A stretch of DNA of 64,000 bases from Vreelandella zhuhanensis. GTDB taxonomy: Bacteria > Pseudomonadota > Gammaproteobacteria > Pseudomonadales > Halomonadaceae. The position numbers were made by a program, and so were the translations under genes. Below, one piece after another: positions 1 to 7,225 of this stretch. The notes beneath the pieces are model-generated. The model made no database searches and was not told where the DNA came from. It worked only from the letters and a program-made list of their open reading frames with translations. Numbering within the stretch: the first letter of the stretch is position 1; each line of letters begins with the position of its first letter. The stretch covers positions 186,001 through 250,000 of the forward strand of contig NZ_WTKP01000004.1 of NCBI RefSeq assembly GCF_009793355.1, given 5' to 3'.

Positions 1-716
1 TCCTCCTCGCTCAGCCGCTTGCCTTCCCGCGCCAGGCGCCGCCGCACGTAGTCGCCGTCCACGCTGACCACCCCTCGCGCTTGGGACGCCATGGTGGTCA
101 GGGTATCCACCGCGCCGAGACAGACCTGGGTCACCAGGCCGCGCGAGCGCTCGAAGGCCAGCTCGCCACTGTGGAAACGGCTACCCAGGACATCCAGCAC
201 ATGGCGATAACGGCTGTAGAGGCGATCCGCCAGGACCGCCAGGTCGGGACGGTTAACCTCCAGCAGGCGCTGCTTGGCCCGGCACATGGCCAGCACCAGG
301 TCATCGGCGCCTTCGGGCGGCCTGGCCGGGTCGAGTACTGCCAAGCCTGCCTCATGGGCCTCGCGTTCCTGCTGGGCACGGTGACGCCGGGTCTCGGCAG
401 CCGTCAATGCCTGCCGACGCCGCTCGCGACGGCGGGCCAGCCAGCCACGCAGGGCTCGCTCAACGGGCAGCGCCACGGGAATGGCGACGATGCCCGCCAG
501 CCAGCCAAGCAGGCTGGGGCTGAAACCACCCCACAGGGAGGTCAGCCACAACAGCATGCTGATGAAGGGCACCACCAGGCAATAGCGGAAGATCACCTGC
601 AGCCGGCTGGGGGCCGCCACCGGAAGCGCCAGGCCAGGATTGAAGAGCCCCACCAGCAGCCAGGGCAGGCAGGTCATAAAGAGACCATAGGAAAATCCCT
701 GCAGGAATCCCAACAT
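1..716 (-). CDS. Partial membrane protein of unknown function (3' end outside window)
   Basis: An open frame runs from ATG at 716 to the left edge with no stop (238 codons visible). The N-terminus (MLGFLQGFSYGLFMTCLPWL) is a hydrophobic segment, followed by a second pair of hydrophobic stretches to about residue 80 (two to three membrane helices). After these comes a basic, Arg/Gln/Glu-rich, probably helical cytoplasmic part (about residues 85-238) containing RRERRRQALTAAETRRHRAQ. GC content and codon use match the core genome, unlike the AT-richer island to its right. I do not recognise a named family. It marks the left boundary of the accessory island. The start is the first ATG; a strong Shine-Dalgarno is not obvious. 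Confidence 0.7.
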   Translation of the reverse strand, partial: MLGFLQGFSYGLFMTCLPWLLVGLFNPGLALPVAAPSRLQVIFRYCLVVPFISMLLWLTSLWGGFSPSLLGWLAGIVAIPVALPVERALRGWLARRRERRRQALTAAETRRHRAQQEREAHEAGLAVLDPARPPEGADDLVLAMCRAKQRLLEVNRPDLAVLADRLYSRYRHVLDVLGSRFHSGELAFERSRGLVTQVCLGAVDTLTTMASQARGVVSVDGDYVRRRLAREGKRLSEE

Positions 717-779
717 TGATACGGCTATCCTTCATTCATGGAACGCAAACACCGAGTGTAGAGTAACCGAGATGGGATG

Positions 780-1016
780 CTAAGCAACAGCTGGGCACAC
801 TACGAGATTCATGCGCAATGAAGTCATGATATGGCGATCCAAACATCCCTGCACCGTTACAACTTGCGACTCACGCCATTCGATTTCCTTCTCTGCGAAC
901 CATGTTTCTGAAAACTGGCTAAGTAGAACCTGAGGTAGTCGAGGAATTGTGTCGCTACTTTGACTGCCAGGTAGGAGATATCTTTGAATATCAGCCTCAT
1001 GGCACCAATCAATCAT
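780..1016 (-). CDS. Doubtful small ORF, hypothetical
   Basis: A 78-codon frame in the AT-richer gap between the partial membrane-protein gene and the DUF91 gene. The composition is protein-like in the middle (LSQFSETWFAEKEIEWRESQ), which could be a remnant of a larger gene, but there is no clear ribosome binding site and no family I recognise. The rest of 717-1041 shows nothing else to me. Confidence 0.2.
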   Translation of the reverse strand: MIDWCHEADIQRYLLPGSQSSDTIPRLPQVLLSQFSETWFAEKEIEWRESQVVTVQGCLDRHIMTSLRMNLVVCPAVA

Positions 1017-1041
1017 TATGATATTTAAGCAATTCTTGACG

Positions 1042-2079
1042 CTAAATCTGCCAGACCTGCTTGAGACGACTGACGGTATGTGACCATTTGGGCGTGGTGG
1101 GTTTGCATACGGTGTTTTGGTTGCCGAACAGGCCTACCTCACTGAAGGCTTCCTCACGGCTGACGGTATGTAGCCAGCGCACTGGCACCAGATACTCGGC
1201 TTGTTCGTCGTCATGGTTACGGTAAAGGTGCGGATATATCGATTGCGAGGCAAGTTCAAGCAGGGTTTTGCTGCCCTGCGCTGTTTCGAACAAATAGCTA
1301 TCCGCGCGGCATCGCTCTCCAATGACCTCCCCGACACCCACATAGCCTGTCTTGGGGATATTGACCCAAACTCGGTCGCCCTCCGAGAGCATGGCAAGGG
1401 TCTTGGAGTACCAGGTCGCACCACCACCGGCAATAAAACCGTATTGGCGCGCCAACTCCCATGGACGGTCGTCGCCAAAAGAAGCGTAGAACTCACCGTT
1501 CCAGGGCTCTTTCTTTGCCTTCCGGGAAGTGGGCTGAGCCGGCTCGTCCGGATCAATCATCCAGGCACGGCTGAGATAACGGTTTCCGCCATCCTCGAAG
1601 GCGGCGAAGAACATGGCGTTGATCGATAACTGGGCATGTTCGTTGAGGTAATTGATGATGCGCTCGCTACTGGCATCGAGCCGGGTGGCGACCACCACCA
1701 ACTGGTGGCTTTCGTTAAGGGGAGCAGCGTCCAGCGAGATACCGAACTTGGCCTCGAAAGCCTCTTCCAAGGTAGCGTGTGGGCGATGATAGCGTTCGGC
1801 GAACTGCTGATAGATATCGATCAGCTGGTAGTCGACCAGGGTGACTACCCAAGAGGCGTAATCGATGGCCTGGGCCACCACGTCACGTGGGGTCTTATCA
1901 CGCTTCAGCTCGATGATGATCACCGTGCCATTGGCGTCGATGGCCATCAGATCAATCAGCTTGTCGAAAGCGGTCCGCACCTGACGGCCGATCAGCAGCC
2001 AGTCCCGGTTGAGAATCGAAACATCCTGCATGATCTGCTCTTCCAGCAGCCCTTCGTCAGCAAGTCCCGCGGGGCGCAA
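1042..2079 (-). CDS. NucS/DUF91-like nuclease-domain protein, N-terminus lost by frameshift
   Basis: The reading frame from TTG 2079 gives 345 residues. The N-terminal half carries the restriction-endonuclease-like core typical of DUF91/NucS proteins (ANGTVIIIELKRDKTPRDVVAQ, with the D/E-x-K style acidic-lysine pair). The C-terminal part resembles an EVE/PUA-like module and ends in a paired HTVSREEAF...HTVSRLKQVW repeat. The native start is almost certainly ATG 2152, preceded by AAGGA on the minus strand: reading from there gives MAIEQGIWKLASSSGEL, then a 13-bp tandem duplication (2090-2115) throws the frame to a stop. Deleting one copy restores ...SSSGELPEKLRPAGLADEG... continuous with the rest (about 365 residues). 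So this is a recent frameshift, or a gene that could switch by repeat slippage. The family is probably DNA-processing or defence-associated; the substrate is unknown. Confidence 0.7.
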   Translation of the reverse strand: MRPAGLADEGLLEEQIMQDVSILNRDWLLIGRQVRTAFDKLIDLMAIDANGTVIIIELKRDKTPRDVVAQAIDYASWVVTLVDYQLIDIYQQFAERYHRPHATLEEAFEAKFGISLDAAPLNESHQLVVVATRLDASSERIINYLNEHAQLSINAMFFAAFEDGGNRYLSRAWMIDPDEPAQPTSRKAKKEPWNGEFYASFGDDRPWELARQYGFIAGGGATWYSKTLAMLSEGDRVWVNIPKTGYVGVGEVIGERCRADSYLFETAQGSKTLLELASQSIYPHLYRNHDDEQAEYLVPVRWLHTVSREEAFSEVGLFGNQNTVCKPTTPKWSHTVSRLKQVWQI

Positions 2080-2089
2080 TTTCTCGGGC

Positions 2090-2115
2090 AGCTCGCCGGA
2101 GGAGCTCGCCGGAGG
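2090..2115. repeat. Exact 13-bp tandem duplication (frameshifting)
   Basis: AGCTCGCCGGAGG occurs twice back to back (2090-2102 and 2103-2115), followed by the partial third copy AGCTCGC. The unit is not a multiple of three and lies in codons 14-22 of the DUF91/NucS-like gene, so gain or loss of one copy toggles the reading frame. Confidence 0.9.
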
Positions 2116-2234
2116 AGCTCGCGAGCTTCCAGATTCCTTGTTCTATGGCCATGGTGGTTCCTTATTGTGCTGATTTGGCGAGCAGGTTCTCTAAGCAATT
2201 CTGAGTTCGGCGCTCTGAGCGGGGTCGGCGTAGG

Positions 2235-2780
2235 TCATGGCTTCCTCTCCAGTGACTCGCTGTCATCAACATCCTGGTCGCTACCCAAGCGTGAACGCGC
2301 GTTCACAATAGATTCGTGCAGTTTTGGCCTGCAGAGCTTCTCTGGGTGGCAGTACGGTAAGATACTCGGCGACATGGATACCGCTTTTATCCAGCTCCAG
2401 CAACTCGATTTGCTCTTGCTGTTTACTGGCGCAAAGTATGATACCCAACGGCGGATGCTCGCCTGACTCCAACTCAATTGTGCAGACAGCGTCTGCACAA
2501 TCTTGATGTCAGGGTAGCATTGAGAAAAGAGGGACATATATTGGCCAGATTGCGCTTTGACCAGCCACGTCTATAAGTACGCGTCAGCTCACTTCCCAAT
2601 CGCGCCATGACTTTTTCACCGTATCCAGCACGCTGTTCTCTCAGGATTTCTTTATTGATCCGCTTGCCCACTTGCCAAAGTCAGCTCGGCATTGACAGCC
2701 GCCGCCGTGCGCTGGTGTGCAGAATCAATCAGATGACGAAGGTCATTTAAAAGCACAGGATGCTCAGGTGGTAGAGCCAT
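2235..2780 (-). pseudogene. Decayed YhcG/DUF1016-family PD-(D/E)xK nuclease gene
   Basis: Recognisable YhcG pieces occur in order on the minus strand in different frames. ATG 2780 (SD AAGGAGAG just upstream) gives MALPPEHPVLLNDLRHLIDS...AVNAELTL. A small deletion follows, then QVGKRINKEILREQRAGYGE...GWSKRNLAN, a frameshift, then CYPDIKIVQTLSAQLSWSQ. The central and catalytic region (about 200 codons) is missing. The C-terminal tail resumes as ESGEHPPLGIILCASKQQEQ...GIHVAEYLTVLPPREALQAK, with another frameshift before LHESIVNARSRLG. The intact E. coli relative is about 375 residues; here at least three frame breaks and a large internal deletion make it non-functional. YhcG-type genes often sit inside type I restriction operons, which fits the hsdR fragment upstream. 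Confidence 0.75.
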
Positions 2781-2944
2781 GCCGCTCTCCTTGGGCACTA
2801 TCAAGATCCTTTTTTAACACCTCAAGCATTTCGTCATGGTGCTGCTGAATTTCAGGCACTGTCCATGACGTCCCTGACTCCATCATCAACCACTGCTTGA
2901 TACTGTCTATCCCACCCTTCCGGTTTCCGTCTGCCCACTCAAGC
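2764..2944 (-). pseudogene. 3' fragment of an unidentified gene in the restriction debris
   Basis: A minus-strand frame reading ...LEWADGNRKGGIDSIKQWL...PEIQQHHDEMLEVLKKDLDS... ends at TGA 2764-2766 and overlaps the yhcG-like ATG at 2780 by a few codons, as in a translationally coupled operon. Its upstream end merges with the hsdR fragment near GGCTTGAGTGGG, apparently a deletion junction, so it probably represents the tail of the gene that once preceded yhcG. I cannot assign a family with confidence. Confidence 0.4.
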
Positions 2945-3287
2945 CGGTGCGGTCATGAAACAGAAAGCCGTCGCCGTTGCTCGAAAACACAAACGGTACG
3001 TCCAACGCATCGCTATAGGCCAACGCCTGCTGCATACCGTCGCCGAGGCTGTGCTTGTTGTCTTTGGCCTCGATCACCGCGATGGGCTGGTTCTTCTGGT
3101 AGCTCAGCAGGTAATCGGCACGCCGCTTTTTGCCCCGCGTATGCAAGCGCCCCCGCACAATAATCCGCCCTGCCGTGAAGGAAACCTCTTCACGAACCTG
3201 GGCCTGAACATCCCACCCAGCCTGCTCCAGAGCGGGAGTGATGAACTTGGTGCAAATATCCCTTTCGCTGAGGGCCTTCTTATCCAT
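2907..3287 (-). pseudogene. hsdR: Truncated type I restriction enzyme HsdR, N-terminal fragment
   Basis: From ATG 3287 the frame begins MDKKALSERDICTKFITPAL and continues through the HsdR N-terminal nuclease region: ...RADYLLSYQ...PIAVIEAKDNKHSLGDGMQQALAYSDAL...FVFSSNGDGFLFHDRTG. This contains the D...E-x-K type I nuclease motif (AVIEAK). The homology stops after about 117 residues, followed by a few unrelated codons and a stop at 2907. Full HsdR proteins have 750-1100 residues, so the helicase and C-terminal domains are gone. No hsdM or hsdS is left in the window. Confidence 0.8.
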
Positions 3288-3686
3288 GGCAGATCCTGCT
3301 CGTCTGGCGGGTTAGGCGTTGATCACCCAAGCTTACGGCACTCAGTCAACTTAATTATCCTGTGGTAGGCTTGTCTCAGTGATTCGGCTGGCCAAAGCAA
3401 GCAGTAAAGTAATGGCGAGGGTGTAGCTGCGCGAGGCATCAATATTGAGCTTGGGGGCAGCTAACGACCCAAAGCGGTCATGCTGGCAAATAATGCCTGC
3501 ACGTTCATACGTGTTATACAGCGGGCACGATGATTGGTGTTATATTGCTGAATAAAAATTAATATACAGAAATATCAGTGGATTATAGGATGCATGACGC
3601 GTTAGATAACATTCTCGACCTTGCCAACACGTTCATCTGGTATCAGAGCATTCCACCTAATCAATGTTATAAGCAAGGAGTTCTAT
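3288..3686. other. Gene-free AT-rich stretch upstream of the CD-NTase
   Basis: About 400 bp without a convincing gene. It contains the putative attC-0 site (3460-3607) and then the 5' leader of the cassette. The part from 3288 to 3459 shows nothing I can name. No clear sigma-70 promoter is visible, although the leader (3540-3600) is very AT-rich. Confidence 0.5.
3460..3607 (+). other. Putative attC recombination site (attC-0), large type
   Basis: The sequence starts GCTAAC and ends with a perfect GTTRRRY core, GTTAGAT (3601-3607). Outer arms pair: TAAC with GTTA, and GTCATGC (about 3477) with GCATGAC just before the core; a weaker ATAAT/ATTAT pairing extends inward. Length is about 148 nt, near the top of the attC range (VCR-like). 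The unpaired spacer between the boxes is asymmetric, so this is the least certain of the three sites, but it sits exactly where the CBASS cassette should begin. Confidence 0.45.
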
Positions 3687-4568
3687 TTGAGCATCAGCGA
3701 TAAGTTCTCAAATTTTTGTACCGCTTTACGTATGAGCGATACGACAGTTTCGAATGTTCGATATAGGGCAAAGCAAATTACCAAGCGAGTAAACTCTGAT
3801 TTCAGAGGAATTGACTCTGATACGAGATACAGTCTGTTTGTTGGGTCTTATGGCAGGGGGACAGACATTCATGTCAGCGATATTGATATGATTGTCGAGC
3901 TTCCTTACCCTGAGTATGAGAAATATGACAGGTACATTGGCAATGGCCAATCTGCGCTTATACAGGCAGTTAAAAATTCGATAAAGAAAACCTACTCTAC
4001 CACTCATGTGAGTGGAGATGGCCAAGTAGTAAAGCTAAATTTCCAGGATGGAATATGCTACGAAATTGTTCCTGGATTCATCAATAAAGATGGCTCAAGT
4101 TATACCTATCCAGATACCAACAATAAAGGCTCGTGGAAGGTGACCAAGCCGCGTGAGGAAATTTCGGAGATCAGTAGCGCGAATAAGCAATGGAATAAAA
4201 ATCTTAAGCGGCTATGCCGCATGGCGCGAGCATGGAAAGATACTTGGGATGTCCCTATGGGAGGCTTGCTGATCGACACGCTTGCTTATAACTTTCTAAA
4301 GCAATGGGGGTACAGAGATAAATCCTATGTCTACTATGACTGGATGACACGGGATTTTTTTGAGTACCTAAAGAATCAAGATTCGAATAAAAATTATTGG
4401 CTTGCACCGGGAAGCTCGCAATACGTATGGCGCAAAGGTGCTTTCGAATATAAAGCGCTTCGTTGCTATAACATTGCAAAAGAGGCAATAAAATACGAAA
4501 CGGATGATATGCCGTACTCAGCAAATAGCAAATGGCGCGAGATATATGGAACAAAATTCTCCACATAA
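3687..4568 (+). CDS. CD-NTase (SMODS, cGAS/DncV-like nucleotidyltransferase) of a CBASS-like system
   Basis: The protein is predicted to make a cyclic (oligo)nucleotide signal after phage sensing. The nucleotidyltransferase signature is clear: G-S-Y-G-R-G at residues 53-58, then the metal-binding pair in SDIDMIVELP (D65, D67), with a probable third acid in CYEIVPGF (E126). The start is chosen at TTG 3687 because AAGGAG lies six bases upstream; an in-frame ATG at 3621 would add 22 residues without an SD and without family support. Length (293) is normal for SMODS proteins. The last 23 bases overlap the next gene, which encodes the likely effector. Base composition is far more AT-rich than the flanking core genes, and the pair lies between attC-like sites, indicating horizontal transfer. 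The nucleotide product cannot be read from sequence alone. Confidence 0.85.
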   Translation: MSISDKFSNFCTALRMSDTTVSNVRYRAKQITKRVNSDFRGIDSDTRYSLFVGSYGRGTDIHVSDIDMIVELPYPEYEKYDRYIGNGQSALIQAVKNSIKKTYSTTHVSGDGQVVKLNFQDGICYEIVPGFINKDGSSYTYPDTNNKGSWKVTKPREEISEISSANKQWNKNLKRLCRMARAWKDTWDVPMGGLLIDTLAYNFLKQWGYRDKSYVYYDWMTRDFFEYLKNQDSNKNYWLAPGSSQYVWRKGAFEYKALRCYNIAKEAIKYETDDMPYSANSKWREIYGTKFST

Positions 4569-5121
4569 TGCACTAGAAGATCAAATAAGGGAGTGTTACG
4601 GCCGTGTTGCATGGTCACATAAAACACATGAAAAATGCTCTGACATATTAAATACAAGGCTGAATAGAATAAAGCTATGGCAGATAATTTTATCAGCGAT
4701 AACGACAACCGGTATTATGGTTGCTGTTTTTGGTGAGTCTAAAGAAATAGGTATCGTTTCAGCTGTGCTTTCGTTTTTTCTTACCGTCTTGAGCACTTAT
4801 GTTAAGCAATACGATCTCGGCGGATTGGCCCAAAAACATGCTGATGCAGCAGTAGATTTATGGAGTATACGTGAGTGCTATCTTTCTCTTTTAACTGACA
4901 TAAGATCAGGTCATCTTGAGGATGGCAAAGTTAGAGAGCTCAGAGATGCTTTACAGGAAAGGCTATCAGAGATATATCGAGGTTCTCCACGAACCATTGC
5001 TAAAGCCTATAAAGAAGCAACGAAAGCACTGAAGCAATTAGAAGAGCTTACTTTCAGCGACGAAGAGATCGATGCTATTTTGCCAAAGCCACTCCGAAAG
5101 ACATCAAACAATGGCTTATAA
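4546..5121 (+). CDS. SLATT-domain two-transmembrane effector protein (CBASS-like)
   Basis: A 191-residue protein with an N-terminal helical segment (EDQIRECYGRVAWSHKTHEK), two closely spaced membrane helices (about 44-62 and 66-84) and a cytosolic helical C-terminus. It matches the SLATT (SMODS- and SLOG-associating two-TM) plan, in which the membrane protein is thought to form a pore or disrupt the membrane when the partner's nucleotide is made. ATG 4546 is chosen over the in-frame ATG 4504 because only the shorter form starts at the conserved helical segment, and it overlaps the CD-NTase end by 23 bp, implying translational coupling. The stop codon TAA (5119-5121) forms the first bases of the following attC site, as is common in integron cassettes. 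Confidence 0.8.
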   Translation: MEQNSPHNALEDQIRECYGRVAWSHKTHEKCSDILNTRLNRIKLWQIILSAITTTGIMVAVFGESKEIGIVSAVLSFFLTVLSTYVKQYDLGGLAQKHADAAVDLWSIRECYLSLLTDIRSGHLEDGKVRELRDALQERLSEIYRGSPRTIAKAYKEATKALKQLEELTFSDEEIDAILPKPLRKTSNNGL

Positions 5122-5187
5122 CAAAGCGCTGCTGTCGGACATATTTTCCGCTGCGCTCCAAATTTGCCGCAGAGCGCGGCGTTAGTT
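5119..5187 (+). other. attC recombination site (attC-1)
   Basis: It begins TAACAAAGCGCT and ends AGCGCGGCGTTAGTT. The arms pair as TAAC/GTTA, a three-base mismatched spacer (AAA against GGC), GCGCT/AGCGC, then an offset CTG/CAG with extrahelical bases. The core GTTAGTT fits GTTRRRY at six of seven positions. Size (69 nt) and the TAACAAA...GCGTTA flanks are typical of integron attC sites. Confidence 0.75.
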
Positions 5188-5201
5188 TCCTTGGTAAGCA
5201 T

Positions 5202-6902
5202 ATGGATCTTTTGAACCCTGAAAAATTGATAGCTATTTCGCAGGCTCCGAATGATTCGGAAGCATTTGACGAATGGTGTAGTCAGAACGATATTCTGCCG
5301 TTCCTTTCCGAAGAGGCGGAGGATGAGTATGTCCTGATTTATGTGAGCCTTGACCATGTCTATATGTACGCGCTGCTGGTACCGGATGACGTAAATCTCG
5401 AAGATCACGGAAATGATCTTATGGGCTGGAGCTCGAATCCTTTCTCTGGATGGAGTCTGGTCGCTAGCCAAGATGATGTTTGGATTGAAAGGCCTTGTCA
5501 GTCCGAAGGAAGCGAAGTTTTAAAGACTGCAACTCAAATAATATTTGGACGTTCATTTGAGGGGCATACTAGCGACTCCAGCTATTTTGAAGTTAACCAG
5601 GAAATAATACAGGTTCTAGACCTTCACTACGTTAGTGAAAGAAATGCATGGTGTAGATTAGATCAGCACGGAGATATCGAGGATTGCATAAGTGTACTTG
5701 ATCTCAAAGGTGGTCGGGCAATCCTGGTGAAAGCTAACGTGTTGGATAAATATTGTGCAGCATCCCGAACGAAGCTTTTAAGAATGTTCGATTTCACGAG
5801 GTATCGAAAAGGCAGTTTCTCAGGGTGGGGAAATGGTCAAGACGAAAGCGATCTTCCCAAGCACGACGGAATAGCCATGCGGCTAACGGTTCAACCTGGG
5901 GTTGGTAGCTACTCGCGTGGGGTGCAGTTAATCGAGCCAAAAATGTCGGCTTCTTCAGTTTGTTCAGAAACTTGGGGAATTAATGACGACCAACGAGAGT
6001 ATGCTAGCTTCATTGCTCAAGATTGGAAGAACAAACGAATAGCAGAAATATCTTGCGCTCCCGGTGCGACAGTAAACTACTTCACAGAATCAGATCTTCC
6101 TTTTGAACTTAGCCCTGCTTATTTTCGACCTGAAGTGCTTTCTAAATACAAAGCTGATCGTCAAAAATATACTCTGGAAGATCGTTCCATAACTTGCCGT
6201 GGTGCTTGGTATTTAAAATCATACGATATCAACGAGGCGGGGCAAGTACATACATATCTTGTGGACCTGCGGCAACTTCCCTATGAGGAACAGTTGCACT
6301 GGAAGCAGTTTAACGAATTGCCGAAAGCAGGGTTGTCAAAAAGAGCATTCACGACCGACTTTGAAGGCCAGTGGCGCGACGAATACGATGCTCTTCCGGC
6401 TTTAAAATCTAGGCTGCGTGAACTTATTAAAGCGAAATGCCCTTGGTGGGATTTGCCAAATACTGATCAGATTCAGGAAGTTCACTACCCGGTGACTGCA
6501 TCAAGGGATGAATGGGCAAACGAAATCATGGCGTTAGACCAACTGGTTGTTGAAGGACTTAATCAAAAATGGCTAAAGGCAAAAGCTGTAGAATTAGGTC
6601 AAAAACCATCAGCGACGATGAGGCAGTTAAAGTTACTGGAGGCCTGTATGGTCGGATTAGGATTCGAAGAAGAACATGCTCATGGTCTCATCAGTCCTTT
6701 TCATGAACTGCATAACTTGAGGTCTCTAGTTCGAGGTCATCGATGGGGCTCTGATGCCGCCAGTGAGAGCAAGCGAGTTTTGCACGAGTTTGGCGAGTAT
6801 AAAATTCATTTCAAGTCTCTTTGCCAACGTTGCGATGAATCACTTGAGCTGATTGTTGCAGGTTTTTCAGAGCACGAAATCGCTGCCCAAGGTGGAAACT
6901 AA
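5202..6902 (+). CDS. Cassette-encoded 566-residue protein of unknown function, possible C-terminal HEPN-like domain
   Basis: I do not recognise a named family. The protein is soluble and acidic, with no signal peptide or membrane segment. The N-terminal 200 residues look alpha/beta and acidic; the middle contains a distinctive block (YFRPEVLSKYK, RSITCRGAWYLKSYDINEAG, YEEQLHWKQFNELPKAGLSK) that reads like a conserved core. The last about 120 residues look all-helical and contain R-S-L-V-R-G-H (R507...H513), a spacing compatible with the Rx4-6H motif of HEPN ribonucleases, inside FHELHNLRSLVRGHRW. ATG 5202 follows attC-1 by 14 bases; TTGGTAAG upstream is a weak SD. The stop codon is the first part of attC-2, so the gene fills one cassette. 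Its position beside a CBASS-like cassette suggests a defence role, but this is inference only. Confidence 0.7.
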   Translation: MDLLNPEKLIAISQAPNDSEAFDEWCSQNDILPFLSEEAEDEYVLIYVSLDHVYMYALLVPDDVNLEDHGNDLMGWSSNPFSGWSLVASQDDVWIERPCQSEGSEVLKTATQIIFGRSFEGHTSDSSYFEVNQEIIQVLDLHYVSERNAWCRLDQHGDIEDCISVLDLKGGRAILVKANVLDKYCAASRTKLLRMFDFTRYRKGSFSGWGNGQDESDLPKHDGIAMRLTVQPGVGSYSRGVQLIEPKMSASSVCSETWGINDDQREYASFIAQDWKNKRIAEISCAPGATVNYFTESDLPFELSPAYFRPEVLSKYKADRQKYTLEDRSITCRGAWYLKSYDINEAGQVHTYLVDLRQLPYEEQLHWKQFNELPKAGLSKRAFTTDFEGQWRDEYDALPALKSRLRELIKAKCPWWDLPNTDQIQEVHYPVTASRDEWANEIMALDQLVVEGLNQKWLKAKAVELGQKPSATMRQLKLLEACMVGLGFEEEHAHGLISPFHELHNLRSLVRGHRWGSDAASESKRVLHEFGEYKIHFKSLCQRCDESLELIVAGFSEHEIAAQGGN

Positions 6903-6944
6903 CAAGGCAATGCACGCGACAAGCGCGTGATTGCGGCGTTATAT
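6900..6944 (+). other. attC recombination site (attC-2)
   Basis: A compact, near-textbook attC. TAAC pairs with GTTA, then a three-base mismatched spacer (AAG against GGC), then GCAAT/ATTGC, one bulged G, then CACGCG/CGCGTG around the loop ACAAG. The 3' core is GTTATAT (6938-6944; six of seven positions of GTTRRRY). The first bases are the stop codon of the preceding gene. Confidence 0.8.
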
Positions 6945-7181
6945 CAGCACTACCTAAAAGGCCGCTCCTGGCCGTTACCGGCAGGCATATAAAACGGATG
7001 TTTTCTTTCCTACGCGCCTGGTTCCTGTAGTGCGCTCAGGATTGTCCTTCCCGGGGCTCTATTTTTCCCTATTTTCGCTACCAATGACCCCGGGGCGTTC
7101 TTCCAGAAAATCATCGTCAGCCTTCGGCAGATCGAGGAAGGATGCCTATGATGGGCGAACAGGGCACAGAGTGGTCACAGA
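6945..7181. other. Gene-free stretch between last attC and tRNA-Arg terminator
   Basis: About 240 bp with no supportable coding frame. It contains a GC-rich imperfect inverted stretch (GGCCGCTCCTGGCC near 6960) and no integrase remnant or repeat of the tRNA 3' end that I can find. It is probably the right edge of the accessory island. Confidence 0.4.
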
Positions 7182-7217
7182 CAAAAAATAAGGGCCTACG
7201 AATTAACGTAGGCCCTT
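7182..7217 (-). terminator. Rho-independent terminator of tRNA-Arg
   Basis: On the minus strand the stem AAGGGCCTACG/CGTAGGCCCTT (11 bp, 6-nt loop) is followed by TTATTTTTT, just downstream of the tRNA 3' end. Confidence 0.85.
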
Positions 7218-7225
7218 GATATTCT

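Noticed and set aside
3311..3317. GTTAGGC, a perfect GTTRRRY core upstream of the cassettes
   Set aside because: No matching 5' arm or stem was found within 150 bp, so a lone seven-base match is likely chance.
1..7225. Direct repeat of the tRNA-Arg 3' end marking the other edge of the island
   Set aside because: No copy of the T-arm/acceptor sequence was found on the left side of the window; the island may end elsewhere.
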